A program made the translations under genes and the position numbers. From Scylla paramamosain (Eukaryota; Arthropoda; Malacostraca; Decapoda; Portunidae), in the NCBI RefSeq assembly GCF_035594125.1, contig NC_087156.1, positions 11,386,306 to 11,450,305 of the forward strand: a stretch of 64,000 nt of DNA. Direction: 5' to 3'. A model generated the notes under the pieces. It did no database searches and was not told the origin of the DNA. It saw only the letters and a list, made by a program, of their open reading frames with translations. Of the stretch, positions 37,771 through 52,559 are shown one piece after another (the stretch's first letter is position 1; each line of letters starts with the position of its first letter).

Positions 37771-40330
37771 ATTTTTATGCGTATTTGGCACTAATCTCGT
37801 ATTTGGCAACAATCTCGTTGTGGGAGCATTGATGCACCAATCTCGTTGTGGTTGTATCGAGGTAACAATCTCGTCGTGGCTGCATCATGGAAAATATCTC
37901 TTCATGGCTGCATTAAGGCAACAATGTCATCGTCGCTGCATCGAGGCAACAATCTCTTTCTGGCTGCAACGAGGCAATAATCTCATTGTGGCTGCATCGA
38001 GGCAACAATTTCGTTGCAAGAATATTGTGAGAAGAGTCTCGTGGTGGTTTCATCGAGGCAACTCTCTTCTCGTGGCTGTATCGGGGAAAAAAATTTCTTT
38101 TTGGCTCTATCAAGGCAACAATCTCGTCGTGGCTGCATCGAGGCAACAATCTCGTCGTGGCTGCATCGAGGCAACAATCTCGTCGTACCTGCATCGAGGC
38201 AACAATCTCGTGGTGGCTGCATCGAAGCAACAATCTCGTTGCAAGATCATTGTGGCAGAAATCTCATTGTTACTCTATCAAGCCAACCCCTTCGTTGTGG
38301 TTGCATTGATGTACCAGTCTAGTTGTGACTGCATCGAGTTAACAATCTCGTGGTGCCTGCATCGAAGCAGCAGTCTCGTCGTGGCTGCATCGAGGCAACA
38401 ATCTCGTCATAACTGCATAGATGCAACAATCTCGATGTGGCTGCATCGAGCGAACAATCTCGTTGCAAGAGCATTTTCGCAATAATCTCGATGTTGCTCT
38501 ATCGAGCCAACCGCTTCGTTGTGGCTGTATTGATATACAAGTCTCGTTGTACCTGTATCGAAACAATAATCTCGTGGTGCCTACATCGAGGCAGCAATCT
38601 CGTCGTGCCTGCATCAAAGTAACAATCTCGTTGTGCTTGCATCGAGACAACAATCTCGTTGTGCCTGCATCGAGGCAACAATCTAGTTGTGGCTGCATCG
38701 AGGTAACAATCTCGTTCTGGCTGCTTGGAGAAAACAATCTCGTTGTGGCTGCAACGAGGGGACAATCTTGTCGTAGATGCATCGAGGAAAAAATCTCGTC
38801 GTGGATGCATCGAGGCAACAATCTCGTCGAAGCTGCATCAAGGCAATAATCTCGTTGCGGCTGCATCATGGAAACAATCTCGTTGTGCCTGCATCGAGGC
38901 AATAATCTCGTTTTGACAGCATTGAGGCAACAATCTCGTGGTGGCTGCATCAAGGATATAGTCTCGTCGGTGCCACATCGAGGCAACAATCTGCATCAAA
39001 GAAACAATCTTGTGGCGGCTTATTCAAAGAAACAATCTCGTTGTGGCTGCATCGAGGCAACAATCTCGTCGTGGCTAAATAGGGGAAACAATTTCGTCCT
39101 GGCTGCATCGAGGCAAAAATATCGTTTTTGGCAGCAAACTTTTCGTGGAAGCATCATGTCAACAATCTCGTTGTGGTGGCATCAAGGCAACAATCTCGTC
39201 GTGGCTGCATCGAGGCAATTATCTCGTTGTTTCTCTATCGAGCCAACACCTTCGTTGTGGCTGCATGGAGGTACCAGTCTCGTCGTGCCTGCAACGAGGA
39301 ATTAATCTCGTCGTGGCTGAATAAAGGCAGCAATCTCATCGTGGCTGCATCAAGTCAACATTCTCGTCGTTGCTCCATCGAGCCGACAATCTCGTCGTGG
39401 TTGCATCAAGCCAACATTCTCGTCGTGGCTGCATCGATCTAACAATCTCGTCGTGGCTGCATCGAGCCAACAATCTCATTATGGCTGCATCGAGGCAACA
39501 ATCTCATTGTGGGAGCATTGAGGCAATAATCTCGTTGTTGCTGTATCGATCCAACCCCTTAGTTGTGGCTGCATTGAGGTAACAGTCTCGTTGTGACTGC
39601 AACAAGGCAACAATCTTGTCGTGGCTACATCGAGGTAAATATCTTCTTGTGGCTGCATCGAGGCAACAATCTTGTCGTGGCTGCATCGTTGTATAGATGT
39701 AGAAATCTCGTTGAGGATCCATCGAGCCAACAATCTCGTAGTGGCTGCATCGAGGCAACAATATCGTTGTGGATGCATCGAAGCGACAATCTCCTTGTGG
39801 GAGCATTTAGGCAATAATCTCGTTGTTACTCTATCGAGCCAACCCCTTCTTTGTGCCTTCATCGACCCAACCCCTTCGTTGTGGCTGCATCGAGGCAAAC
39901 ATCTCTTTGTGGCTGCATCGAGGCAATAATCTCGTCGTAGCTGCAACGAGGCAACAATCTCGTCGTGGCTGCTACGGGGCAAAAATTTCGTTGTTCCACT
40001 ATCGAGGCAACCATTTTGTTGTGGCTTCATGGAGTTATCAGTCTCGTCGTGCCTGCAACGAGGCAACAATTTCGTCGATGCTGCATCAAGGCAAAGATCT
40101 CGTCATGGCTGCATCGAAACAACAATCTCATTGTGGCTGCATCAAGGCAATAATGTTGTCGTGGCTGCAGCGAAGAAACAATCTCGTCGTGGCTGCATCT
40201 TGGCAACAATCTCGTCGTAGCTGCATCGAGGCAACAATCTCATCGTTGCTGCATCGAGGCAACAATCTTGTCGTGGCTGCATCAAGGAAACCATCTCGTC
40301 GCGGCTGCATCAAGGAAACAATCTCGCCCC
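37771..40330 (+). repeat. 28-bp GC-rich minisatellite, about 90 copies
   Basis: Unit CAACAATCTCGTCGTGGCTG followed by CATCGAGG, 28 bp, about 57 % GC with three CpG, in sharp contrast to the AT-rich satellite. Variant units recur as a group: TTGCAAGAGCATT, then TTGTT(G)CTCTATCGAGCC, then CAACCCCTTCGTTGTGG, then TACCAGTCTCG, near 38235, 38455, 39210, 39510 and 39800. Because 28 is 1 modulo 3, all three frames of a strand give the same 28-residue repeat, so long ORFs appear on both strands. They are consequences of the repeat and I do not call a gene. Confidence 0.95.
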
Positions 40331-44469
<4,139 letters not shown>

Positions 44470-44481
44470 ATATGTATCTAT

Positions 44482-44821
44482 ACGCTCTTTGACACATGTG
44501 TTACACATCTTCTCATTACATCATATTACTCCTTTCTTCACACAGACATACACACACACATACACTCTCTTTTTCCATAATTTTGTGTACATCATTTTTT
44601 TTATTATGTTAGTAATTTTTGTATATATTGTTCATGTTTTTACTGAAAAAACAGAGAATACCCAGGCTAAGTTTCCTTTGCCAGAGCTATACAGTTATGA
44701 CACTGGAAACTGTTACCCTTCAAGGACTAAACACTGCTATGACCAAGAGTCATAGTTGGGAGCCTACACTTCTCGCTTGAGCAACTTCTGGACGGCCAAG
44801 TAGCACCTCACCTTCGCTACA
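44482..44821 (+). repeat. 5' LTR, truncated
   Basis: Matches 49025-49362 of the 3' LTR. The U3 start, including the TATA-like TTTATACATA seen at 48991-49000 in the 3' copy, has been lost to the AT run. It ends CTTCGCTACA. Confidence 0.93.
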
Positions 44822-44823
44822 AT

Positions 44824-44834
44824 TGGTGACCCCG
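44824..44834 (+). promoter_or_regulatory. Primer-binding site (tRNA-Trp type)
   Basis: TGGTGACCCCG begins two bases after the LTR. This is the complement expected of a tRNA-Trp 3' end, the primer reported for the CsRn1 clade. The match weakens after 11 bases. Confidence 0.75.
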
Positions 44835-44835
44835 T

Positions 44836-45513
44836 TGTTCCGGAGTGAACAGCCAAGTCCACCCTGCTGCTATCCTCCAACCACCTGGCCAAGGCGACGC
44901 GGTTGACTACAGGCGAATCTTCCGGCAGCTGCCCCTTCGCCGGTGTCGCCGCCTCCAGCAGCAGACCCCCGGCCCCCGCCGCCTCGACGCTGCCCGGCCG
45001 CCACCCCGCCGGCCGCCGCCCCCAGCCGCCCGTACGCCGCCCGTATGCCGCCCCCAGCCGCCCGTACGCCGCCCCCCGCCGCCCGGCCGCCCTAACGGCG
45101 CCTCCCCCCGCGGCACTCTCCAGCTGGCCCTCGCCACTGGCCAGCAGTCTCTCCCAGTCGCGGACGCTCCTCCACGTAACTTCTGCCGGCCCCTCCAGTT
45201 TCCTGCTGTTACCTGGAGCCCTCCCACTGGCCTCGTCCCGCCTCCATCTACAGCTCTTCATTGGGGATTACCTACGGTCCATCGCCCAGGATTAACACTG
45301 TCATCCGTGGATTACTTACAGTGCGGTGCCAAGGATAACGTACAGTTCGTTCAGTGGTGAGTGAAGTGACATTTCCCCAATTCGGCATCTCTCACCGCTG
45401 TGGCACCCGGTCACACCGGCGCCTCACGCCTTCACTCCTCACCGCTGTGGCTCCCGGACTTTCCGGCGCCTGTAGTGTACTTTACACAGTCACGTGGTGG
45501 TCCACTCAGCACA
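44836..45513 (+). other. GC-rich leader of the CsRn1-like element
   Basis: Between PBS and the gag ATG lies 680 bp, with a core at 44960-45130 near 80 % GC built from repeats of CCGCCCGTACGCCGCC-type words. A 47-bp tandem duplication (CTCACCGCTGTGGC at 45391 and 45438) follows. Several overlapping Pro- and Arg-rich ORFs exist on both strands because stops are rare in such sequence. None shows a capsid domain. A degenerate Gag N-terminus could be hidden here but I cannot support it. Confidence 0.5.
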
Positions 45514-45816
45514 ATGCCTGATGACGTCGACTCCGTAGCCTCCATCTCAGCAGAAGACAGTACCAAGCAACTTGTTGAGCTAATCTCACAGCTTAGACTT
45601 GAAGTGAGAGATTTTCGGAGAGAGCTCAAAGAACGCTCATGCTCATGTTCGTGTTCTTCCTCCAGACACCACTTCCGGCGCCGCCAGCGTTCAAAGAGTA
45701 AGACGCCGGAGACTTCTAGTTTCTGCTACTACCATGAAGAGTTCGGGAAAGACGCAAGAAATTGTAAGGCTCCCTGTACCTTCGCCAAGTCTTTAAACCC
45801 CAGCAGCGAGCACTAG
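45514..45816 (+). CDS. gag: Short Gag with CHCC box, no capsid
   Basis: A 100-codon ORF. The ATG at 45514 has A at -3 and is the first ATG in a frame open from 45370. Residues 15-45 (KQLVELISQLRLEVRDFRREL) look like a coiled coil. A Cys-Ser and Arg-rich basic stretch follows, then the zinc-binding box starting CYYHEEFG, spaced CX2HX9CX3C. CsRn1-clade Gag proteins usually have a capsid of a few hundred residues before this tail; it is absent, so this is either an internally deleted gag or a minimal nucleocapsid. The TAG stop (45814-45816) lies inside the pseudoknot stem of the frameshift signal. Confidence 0.75.
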   Translation: MPDDVDSVASISAEDSTKQLVELISQLRLEVRDFRRELKERSCSCSCSSSRHHFRRRQRSKSKTPETSSFCYYHEEFGKDARNCKAPCTFAKSLNPSSEH

Positions 45817-45850
45817 CGGCGCATAGTGTTCGCGACACCTCGTCTGCGCT
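45792..45850 (+). promoter_or_regulatory. -1 programmed frameshift signal with H-type pseudoknot
   Basis: Slippery heptamer TTTAAAC at 45792-45798 is in the gag frame as T TTA AAC. A 7-nt spacer (45799-45805) follows. Stem 1 is GCGAGCACTA (45806-45815) with TAGTGTTCGC (45824-45833): ten pairs, one of them G-U. The loop segment GGCGCA (45818-45823) pairs with TGCGCT (45845-45850) as stem 2: six pairs, one G-U. Loop 1 is 2 nt (45816-45817), the stems abut, and loop 3 is 11 nt. After a -1 slip the frame enters pol exactly, with no stop. Confidence 0.85.
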
Positions 45851-48800
45851 ACTGAAGTTGTATGACCCTCTCTCCCGGACCAAGTTCCTCATCGACTCTG
45901 GTGCAGACGTCAGTATTCTCCCTGCCCCTGGTGTAGACCGGACGTTGCCTCCCCTCCTTCACCTTCACGCCGCCAATGGTACGGAGATTCCTGTGTACAA
46001 GCGACGCACCTTGCAACTTCACCTGAACCTCCGCCGTACCTTCGAGTGGACGTTCTACGTAGCAGCTGTCACGCAACCAATTCTAGGTGCTGACTTCCTC
46101 CGACACTTCGGTCTCCTAGTGGACATCAAGGGTCGGAAGCTGCTCGATCCTCTCACCTCAGTCACAACAAAGGGACAGGTCACTCATGGTGAGAGCACAC
46201 AGAACTCCCTCGTCAAGGCAGACCACCAGTTCTCCTCCCTGCTGAAGTCCTTCCCTACGCTGACGCAGCCGTACTCAGCCAGCAAGCCGGTCACACACCA
46301 CGTCTCGCACCACATCGAGACCAAGGGACCTCCTACCCACGCCAAGGCCCGCCGCCTAGCTCCAGAGCGCGCCAGACAAGCCAAGGCAGAGTTCGAGTCC
46401 CTCATTCAGCAAGGCATCATACGGCCCAGCTCCAGCAACTGGTCTTCCGCCCTCCACATCGTGCCTAAGAAAAATGGCGAACTACGACTATGTGGAGACT
46501 ACCGCGCTCTCAACTCGCGCACCGTCGAGGACAGGTACCCAGTGCCTAACATCCAGGAGTTCTCTTCTCAGCTCTCCGGATGCACCTACTTCTCGAGGAT
46601 CGACCTTGTGAAAGCTTTTCACCACATCCCCGTCCATCCAGCGGACATTCCGAAGACTGCTCTCATCACACCCTTCGGATTGTTCGAGTACGTCAGGATG
46701 CCCTTCGGTTTGAGGAATGCCGCTCAAACCTTCCAACGCTTCATTGACGAAGTCCTTCGAGGTCTCCCCTTCTGCTTCGCGTACATCGACGACCTCCTCA
46801 TCGCCAGTCCTGACGCAGAGACGCACCAACAGCACCTCCAGCAAGTACTCACCCGTTTGCAAGACTACGGGGTGCAAGTCAACGTCGACAAGTCTGTGTT
46901 TGGGGTCCCCTCCATCACCTTCCTTGGCCACACTGTCTCCTTGGAAGGCATCACTCCACTGCAAGAAAAGTGCGAGTCCATCCAGAACTTCCCCAAGCCT
47001 ACAACACAGCGCCAACTCAAGCAATTCCTGGGGATGCTGAACTACTACAACCGCTTCATTCCCAGCTGCTCACTACTTCTTCAGCCCCTCTACGCGATGA
47101 TCAATCCTTGCAAGAGAGGACAGTCCATCTCCTTAGTCTGGACTCCAGCCACTGAGGAAGCTTTCACAGCAGCAAAACAAGCTCTCAGCTCCGTCTCACC
47201 TCTCAGCTTCCCTGCCCCAGATGGCATCATCTCTATCGCCACAGACGCTTCTGACATCGGCATCGGAGCAGTTCTACAGCAGTATGTCGACGGAGGTTGG
47301 AAACCGCTCTCTTTCTTCTCAAAGAAATTTAACAAGGCGGAATCCAAGTACAGTACTTACGACAGGGAACTTCTCGCCGTCTACAAGGCCATCAAGCGTT
47401 TCCGGTACTTCGTGGAAGGTCGCAACTTCCATGTATACACCGACCACAAGCCACTCACTTCGAACTCCCTGCACATCAAGACCTCCTGTTCACCGCGACA
47501 ACTGCGTCATATCGACTTCATCTCGCAGTTCACCACGGATTTGCGCTACGTCAAAGGTGAACACAACGCCCCAGCTGATGCTCTCTCGCGCAACATCTCT
47601 GCTGTGTCATCTTCTCCCATCGACTACACTGCCATCGCTGCTGACCAGGCCAACGATGAAGAGCTGCGGCAACTCCAAGACAACCCCGCACTACAGATGA
47701 AGAAGATACAACTCCCAGGAACCACAGTGCACGTTTACGCTGACACTTCCACCGATTCCTGTCGGCCCTACCTGCCGAAGACCCACCGGTATCGTGTTTT
47801 TCGTCAGCTGCACGACCTCTCCCACCCTGGCATCCGAGCATCTCAGCAGATGATGACCTCACGCTTCATCTGGTCTGGCATCAACAAAGACGTCAGGCTG
47901 TGGACCCGCACATGTGTCAAGTGCCAAGCCTCCAAGGTGTGGCGACACACACGCTCTCCTGCGACCGCCTTCACTCCAGTCTCTTCACGGTTCGACCACG
48001 TGCATGTCGACCTCGTTGGACCACTACCCTACTCTGACGGTTACCGGTACCTTCTCACCTGCGTCGACCGCTTCACACGCTGGCCGGAAGCTGCACCTTT
48101 GGCTGACATCACTACAGACTCCGTCGCACGTGCCTTCATCACTACTTGGATCTCCAGGTTCGGTGTCCCTCTCAGCCTCACTTCTGACCGTGGCAGCCAG
48201 TTCGAGTCCAGTATGTGGAACAAGGTGATGTCACTACTAGGCATCCAACGCTTCAGGACAGCCAGTTACCACCCGCAGGCAAACGGCACCGTTGAGAGAT
48301 TCCACCGTCAGCTGAAGTCTTCCTTAGCTGCCTCTGCCACACGTGCAGACTGGTTCCAGGCACTTCCTCTCGTCCTCCTTGGCATACGGACATCACTAAA
48401 GGAAGACCTACACCACTCCTCCGCCGAGCTCGTTTATGGTACCAAGCTCAGGTTACCTGGCGAACTCCTAACTCCTGCACCTCGCTCTACTCCTTGCAGC
48501 GTTCAGGACTTTGCTGCCAACCTCTCTGACTTCATGCAGCGTCTGCAGCCTGTCCAGCCTCGCACGTCTCCCTCCAAGACTTTTGTCAGCCAGGATCTGG
48601 ACACTTGCACGCACGTGTTCGTCAGGGTTGACGCTGTGAAGAAGCCCCTGCAGCAGCCCTACCAAGGCCCCTACAAAGTCCTGAGCAGGAGGAGAAAGAC
48701 GGTCACTGTGGACAAGGATGGTAAGGCTGACACCATCTCCATCGACCGAGTCAAGCCTGCCTACCTCCTTCACAGTGACCCGGCCGTCATCACCACCATC

Positions 48801-48869
48801 GGCCAGAACGTCGCCACCAACACCACTCGGCACCAGAAGACGGTTACGTTCCTCCTACCTCGTCACTAG
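45798..48869 (+). CDS. pol: Pol polyprotein: protease, RT, RNase H, integrase
   Basis: An open frame of more than 1000 codons ends TAG at 48867-48869. Numbered from codon 45858 as residue 1: protease motif DSGAD at 13-17; RT with CGDYRALNSRTVEDRYP and active site YIDD at 309-312; RNase H with ATDASDIG (Asp 463) and YTDHKPL; integrase HHCC zinc finger (HDLSHPG ... CVKC); DDE core Asp 718, Asp 777, Glu 813 (35 residues between the last two); then a GPY/F-type end (YQGPYKVL). All catalytic residues are present. The open frame reaches back to 45768, but the first in-frame ATG is at residue 281 inside RT, so translation must come from gag by -1 frameshift. It is the only apparently functional enzyme set in the window. 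Confidence 0.93.
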   Translation, partial: PQQRALAAHSVRDTSSALLKLYDPLSRTKFLIDSGADVSILPAPGVDRTLPPLLHLHAANGTEIPVYKRRTLQLHLNLRRTFEWTFYVAAVTQPILGADFLRHFGLLVDIKGRKLLDPLTSVTTKGQVTHGESTQNSLVKADHQFSSLLKSFPTLTQPYSASKPVTHHVSHHIETKGPPTHAKARRLAPERARQAKAEFESLIQQGIIRPSSSNWSSALHIVPKKNGELRLCGDYRALNSRTVEDRYPVPNIQEFSSQLSGCTYFSRIDLVKAFHHIPVHPADIPKTALITPFGLFEYVRMPFGLRNAAQTFQRFIDEVLRGLPFCFAYIDDLLIASPDAETHQQHLQQVLTRLQDYGVQVNVDKSVFGVPSITFLGHTVSLEGITPLQEKCESIQNFPKPTTQRQLKQFLGMLNYYNRFIPSCSLLLQPLYAMINPCKRGQSISLVWTPATEEAFTAAKQALSSVSPLSFPAPDGIISIATDASDIGIGAVLQQYVDGGWKPLSFFSKKFNKAESKYSTYDRELLAVYKAIKRFRYFVEGRNFHVYTDHKPLTSNSLHIKTSCSPRQLRHIDFISQFTTDLRYVKGEHNAPADALSRNISAVSSSPIDYTAIAADQANDEELRQLQDNPALQMKKIQLPGTTVHVYADTSTDSCRPYLPKTHRYRVFRQLHDLSHPGIRASQQMMTSRFIWSGINKDVRLWTRTCVKCQASKVWRHTRSPATAFTPVSSRFDHVHVDLVGPLPYSDGYRYLLTCVDRFTRWPEAAPLADITTDSVARAFITTWISRFGVPLSLTSDRGSQFESSMWNKVMSLLGIQRFRTASYHPQANGTVERFHRQLKSSLAASATRADWFQALPLVLLGIRTSLKEDLHHSSAELVYGTKLRLPGELLTPAPRSTPCSVQDFAANLSDFMQRLQPVQPRTSPSKTFVSQDLDTCTHVFVRVDAVKKPLQQPYQGPYKVLSRRRKTVTVDKDGKADTISIDRVKPAYLLHSDPAVITTIGQNVATNTTRHQKTVTFLLPRH

Positions 48870-48877
48870 GGGGTGAA
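48869..48877 (+). promoter_or_regulatory. Polypurine tract
   Basis: GGGGGTGAA overlaps the pol stop and lies three bases before the 3' LTR, the position expected for plus-strand priming. One T interrupts it. Confidence 0.7.
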
Positions 48878-48880
48878 TAC

Positions 48881-49362
48881 TGTAGCGGGACACAAGTCAC
48901 CGCTCCTAGCACTCCGTTTTCTGCTATCACCCTTCCGTTTTCACTCTCTCTTCTGCACAGACTTTTTGTCTTTCATATCTTTTTCATCACTTTATACATA
49001 TCTCTTACCTTACACATTCTGTGCACGCTCTTTGACACATGTGTTACACATCTTCTCATTACATCATATTACTCCTTTCTTCACACAGACATACACACAC
49101 ACATACACTCTCTTTTTCCATAATTTTGTGTACATCATTTTTTATTATGTTAGTAATTTTTATATATATTGTTCATGTTTTTACTGAAAAAACAGAGGAT
49201 ACCCAGGCTAAGTTTCCTTTGCCAGAGCTATACAGTTATGACACTGGAAACTGTTACCCTTCAAGGACTAAACACTGCTATGACCAAGAGTCATAGTTGG
49301 GAGCCTACACTTCTCGCTTGAGCAACTTCCGGGCGGCCAAGTAGCACCTCACCTTCGCTACA
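48881..49362 (+). repeat. 3' LTR, complete (482 bp)
   Basis: Starts TGTAGCGGGACAC and ends CTTCGCTACA, with the 7-bp inverted termini TGTAGCG and CGCTACA. It carries TTTATACATA (48991) as a TATA-like word. No target-site duplication can be tested because the 5' edge is lost. Confidence 0.95.
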
Positions 49363-49660
49363 TCTTTCAAGTTTCCGCATACAGGTTACTTTGGATGCAT
49401 TTTGTTGTTTTTCTACGTCACAAGCTTAAAACACTCAAAATACTTGCTTTTGGTAAAGTTATTGTTTTCTCCATATTCCCATATAGGGTGATTTCCATTT
49501 TTTTTTTTTTTTAGCGTTTTCGTGCCTATCACACTTAAAAATGCTCAAAAGACACGTTTCTGTAATGTCATTTCGTTTTACCATATAAAGTGATGTGGAT
49601 GCATTTTCGCGTTTAGGTACCTAATAATGTGAAAATCACAGAAAATAAACGTTTTATGTA
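49363..49660 (+). repeat. Satellite array, segment 12
   Basis: The B monomer resumes mid-unit, followed by C, D and E in direct order up to the orientation switch at a TACGTA site (49658). Confidence 0.85.
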
Positions 49661-50325
49661 CGTAAAAAAATGCCAATATGCATACAAAGTAACGAAAGAT
49701 CATTTTGAGAAACGGTTATTATGGGTGCTTTTTCAGCTTCTTATATACCAAAATGCTAAGACGCATGAATAGCACTCTATGTGGAGAAGCAGAACAACAC
49801 TACCAAAAACCTGTATTTCTAATGTTTTTCACATTGTTAGGTACCAAAAAGCATGCAAAGCACCCTATATGTGATAAGAAAACGAGATTTCCAGAAACGT
49901 GTCTTTTGAGTGTTTATGAGCATGCTAGGCACCAAAACGCTAAAAAGCATAGAAAGCACCGTATGGGAAAATAAAACAACATAAAATAGTGTCTTTAGAG
50001 TGTTTTAGAGCTGTTAAAACGCTAAAACGAATACAAAACACTTTTTATGTACAAACAGAATAACATTTCTAAAAACAAGTATTTTGAGTGTTTTGAGCTT
50101 GTTACGTAGACAGACACCAGAATGCATGCAAAGCAAATGAAAAAAAAAAAAGTTACCAGAAACCTGTATAACCAACGGTTTTGGGCTTCTTAGGTACCAA
50201 AACGATAAAACGCATAAATGTCACCCAACATGGAGAGACAGAACAACTTTACCAAGAGAGTATATTTTGAGTGTATCTCACATTGTTAGGTACCAATATA
50301 CCAAACTGCATACAAACCAACAAGC
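49661..50325 (-). repeat. Inverted satellite block 4
   Basis: Reverse-orientation monomers (TTATTATGGGTGC, TTATATACCAAAATGC, AGCACTCTATGTGGAG), about seven units. The right junction is CAACAAGCAACAAGCTC, where direct sequence returns. Confidence 0.9.
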
Positions 50326-52524
50326 AACAAGCTCAAACACCCTCAAAATACTTATTTTTCATAGTTATTCTGTTTTCCATAAAGGGTTGCATTTGTTTTA
50401 GGTAGCTCAGAACACTTGATAGAGACGTTTCTGGTAATGTTGTTTTGTTTTACCATATAGGGTGCTTTGCATGCTTTTTACCATTTTGGTGTTTATCATG
50501 CTCATAAACACTCAAAAGACACGTTTATGTAAATTTTGTTTTCTTTTCCCATATATGGTGCTTTATATGCACTTTGGCCTTTAGTTACCTAATAATGTAA
50601 AATACATTGAAATACACGTTTTTGGTAATGTTGATCCTTTTCTTCCATATAGAGTACTATTCATGCGTTTTACCGTTTTGGTAACTTTGAAGCTCAAAAA
50701 ATTTCTTAATACACTTTTCTCGCAATGTCTTTTCATTTCCCCATATAAACTACTTTGCACGCATTTTGGCATTTTTTCTGAGTAACAAGTTCAAAAACAC
50801 TCAAAATACACGTCTTTAGTAAAGATATACTCTTTTTCCATAAAGGGAAACATACGTTCTACCGTTTGGGTAAGGAGCTCAAAACACAGAAAAGAGACGT
50901 TTTTGGTAAAATTTTTTTGTGTTTACATATAGGGTGTTTTCCATGCTTTTTAGCGTTTTGGTGCCTAGCACGGTCATAAACACTCAAAATATGTGTTTCT
51001 GGAGATCTCGTTCCCTTTTCCCATATAAGGTGCTTTATATGCATTTTTGCGTTTTGATACCTAAAAAGTGAAATACACTTAAAATATTTGTTTTGAGTAA
51101 TGTTATTGTATTTCTCCATAAAAGGTGTCTTGTATGCGTTTTACCCTTCTAGTACGTAAGATAGTAAAAAAATACTCAAAAGACACGTTTATTGTGATTT
51201 TTTTTTATTTCCATATATGATGATTTCCATGCTTTATAGCGTTCTAGTGGCTAAAACTCTCGGAAATACCCAAAAGCCACGTTTCTAAATATTTCGTTTT
51301 ATTTGTTCATAAAAGGGACATCTTACATGCATTAGGCATTTTGGTGTCTAACAATGTGAAAAAAAACTCGTTTTTTGATAAAGTTGTTCTGTTTCTCCAT
51401 ATAGAGTGATATTCATGCGTCTTAGCGTTTTAGTACTTAAGAAGCTCAATAGCACCCGTGATAAACGTTTTTCGTAATGTTCATTAACCCATATAGGTAA
51501 GTCTGTATACCTTTTAGGATTTTTTTTACGTAACAAGGTCAAAACACTTAAACTAGACGTTTTTGGTAAATTTATGCTGTTTTTTCCCTAAAGTGTGTTT
51601 TCCATGCGTTTTAGGATTATGGTACGTATCACAAAAACAGTGAAAAAAGACTTTTCTTTTGTATTTTTTTTCTATATGGCTTGCTTTCTGAGATTTTTAC
51701 CGTTTTAGTGCCTAGCACTCTCATAAATATTCAAAGGACACGTTTCTGTTAATCTCGTTTAATTTTCCTATATAGGGCACTTTGCATTCATTTTGGCCTT
51801 TTGGTTCCTGACAATGTGAAATACACTCAAAATACACAGTTTTTGCATTTGGTTTCTCCATATAGAGAGCTATTCATGCGCTTTAGCGTTTTTGTACCTA
51901 AAAGCTCAAAAAACACTCATAACACCCGTTTCTCGTAATGGTCTTTTGTTTTAGCAATATAGGAGGCATTAAAAGAATTTTGACCCTTTTTTTTACATGT
52001 TTTATTACCTAAGAAACAAACAAACAAACAAAAAAAAAAAAAACTCACAGTGTACGTTTCTCGTAATGTCTTATCGTTTCCCCATATGGGTTACTTTGCA
52101 TGGATTTTGGCGTTTTTCTACGTAGCAAGCTCAAAAACACTAAAAAAATAATTATTTTTCGTACTGTTATTCGGTTTCTCCATATGGTGTGTTTTGCAAG
52201 CGTTTTACCGTTTTGGTAAATAAGTAGATAAAAAACACTAAGGAAAGATATTTTTAGTAATGTTTTCTTTTCACATATAAGGTGCTTTCCATTATTTTTA
52301 GCGTTTCGGTGGATATCACGCTCATAAACATTGAGAAGACACGTTTCTGGAAATCACGTTTTCTTTTCCCATGTAAGGTGTTTTCCATACTCTCTAGCGT
52401 TTTGCTGCCTAACACGCTCATAAACACTCAAAAGTCACGTTTCTGGAAATTTCGTTTCGTTTCCTCATAGATGGGCCCCAGTATTCATTTTGGCGTTTTG
52501 GTACCTAACAATGTGAAATACACA

Positions 52525-52559
<35 letters not shown>

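Larger units (their letters stand above)
44482..49362 (+). mobile_element. CsRn1-like Ty3/gypsy LTR retrotransposon, nearly intact
   Basis: Order: truncated 5' LTR, PBS, GC-rich leader, short gag, -1 frameshift signal, intact pol (protease, RT, RNase H, integrase), polypurine tract, full 3' LTR. The overlapping 338 bp of the two LTRs differ by four substitutions and one 2-bp indel, so insertion is recent compared with the satellite divergence. CsRn1-clade marks are the tRNA-Trp-like PBS, the CX2HX9CX3C Gag box and the pol sequence style. Internal length (about 4.06 kb) is short for the clade and most of gag is missing. It lies in a B monomer; the satellite resumes at TCTTTCAAGTTTCC. Confidence 0.92.

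Noticed and set aside
44764..45360. Overlapping Pro/Arg-rich ORFs on both strands in the retrotransposon leader
   Set aside because: GC-rich sequence has few stops; no frame shows a conserved domain and the frames compete with each other.
46184..48833. Minus-strand and alternate-frame ORFs under pol (for example 46488-47024, 48468-48833)
   Set aside because: Shadows of the intact pol frame.
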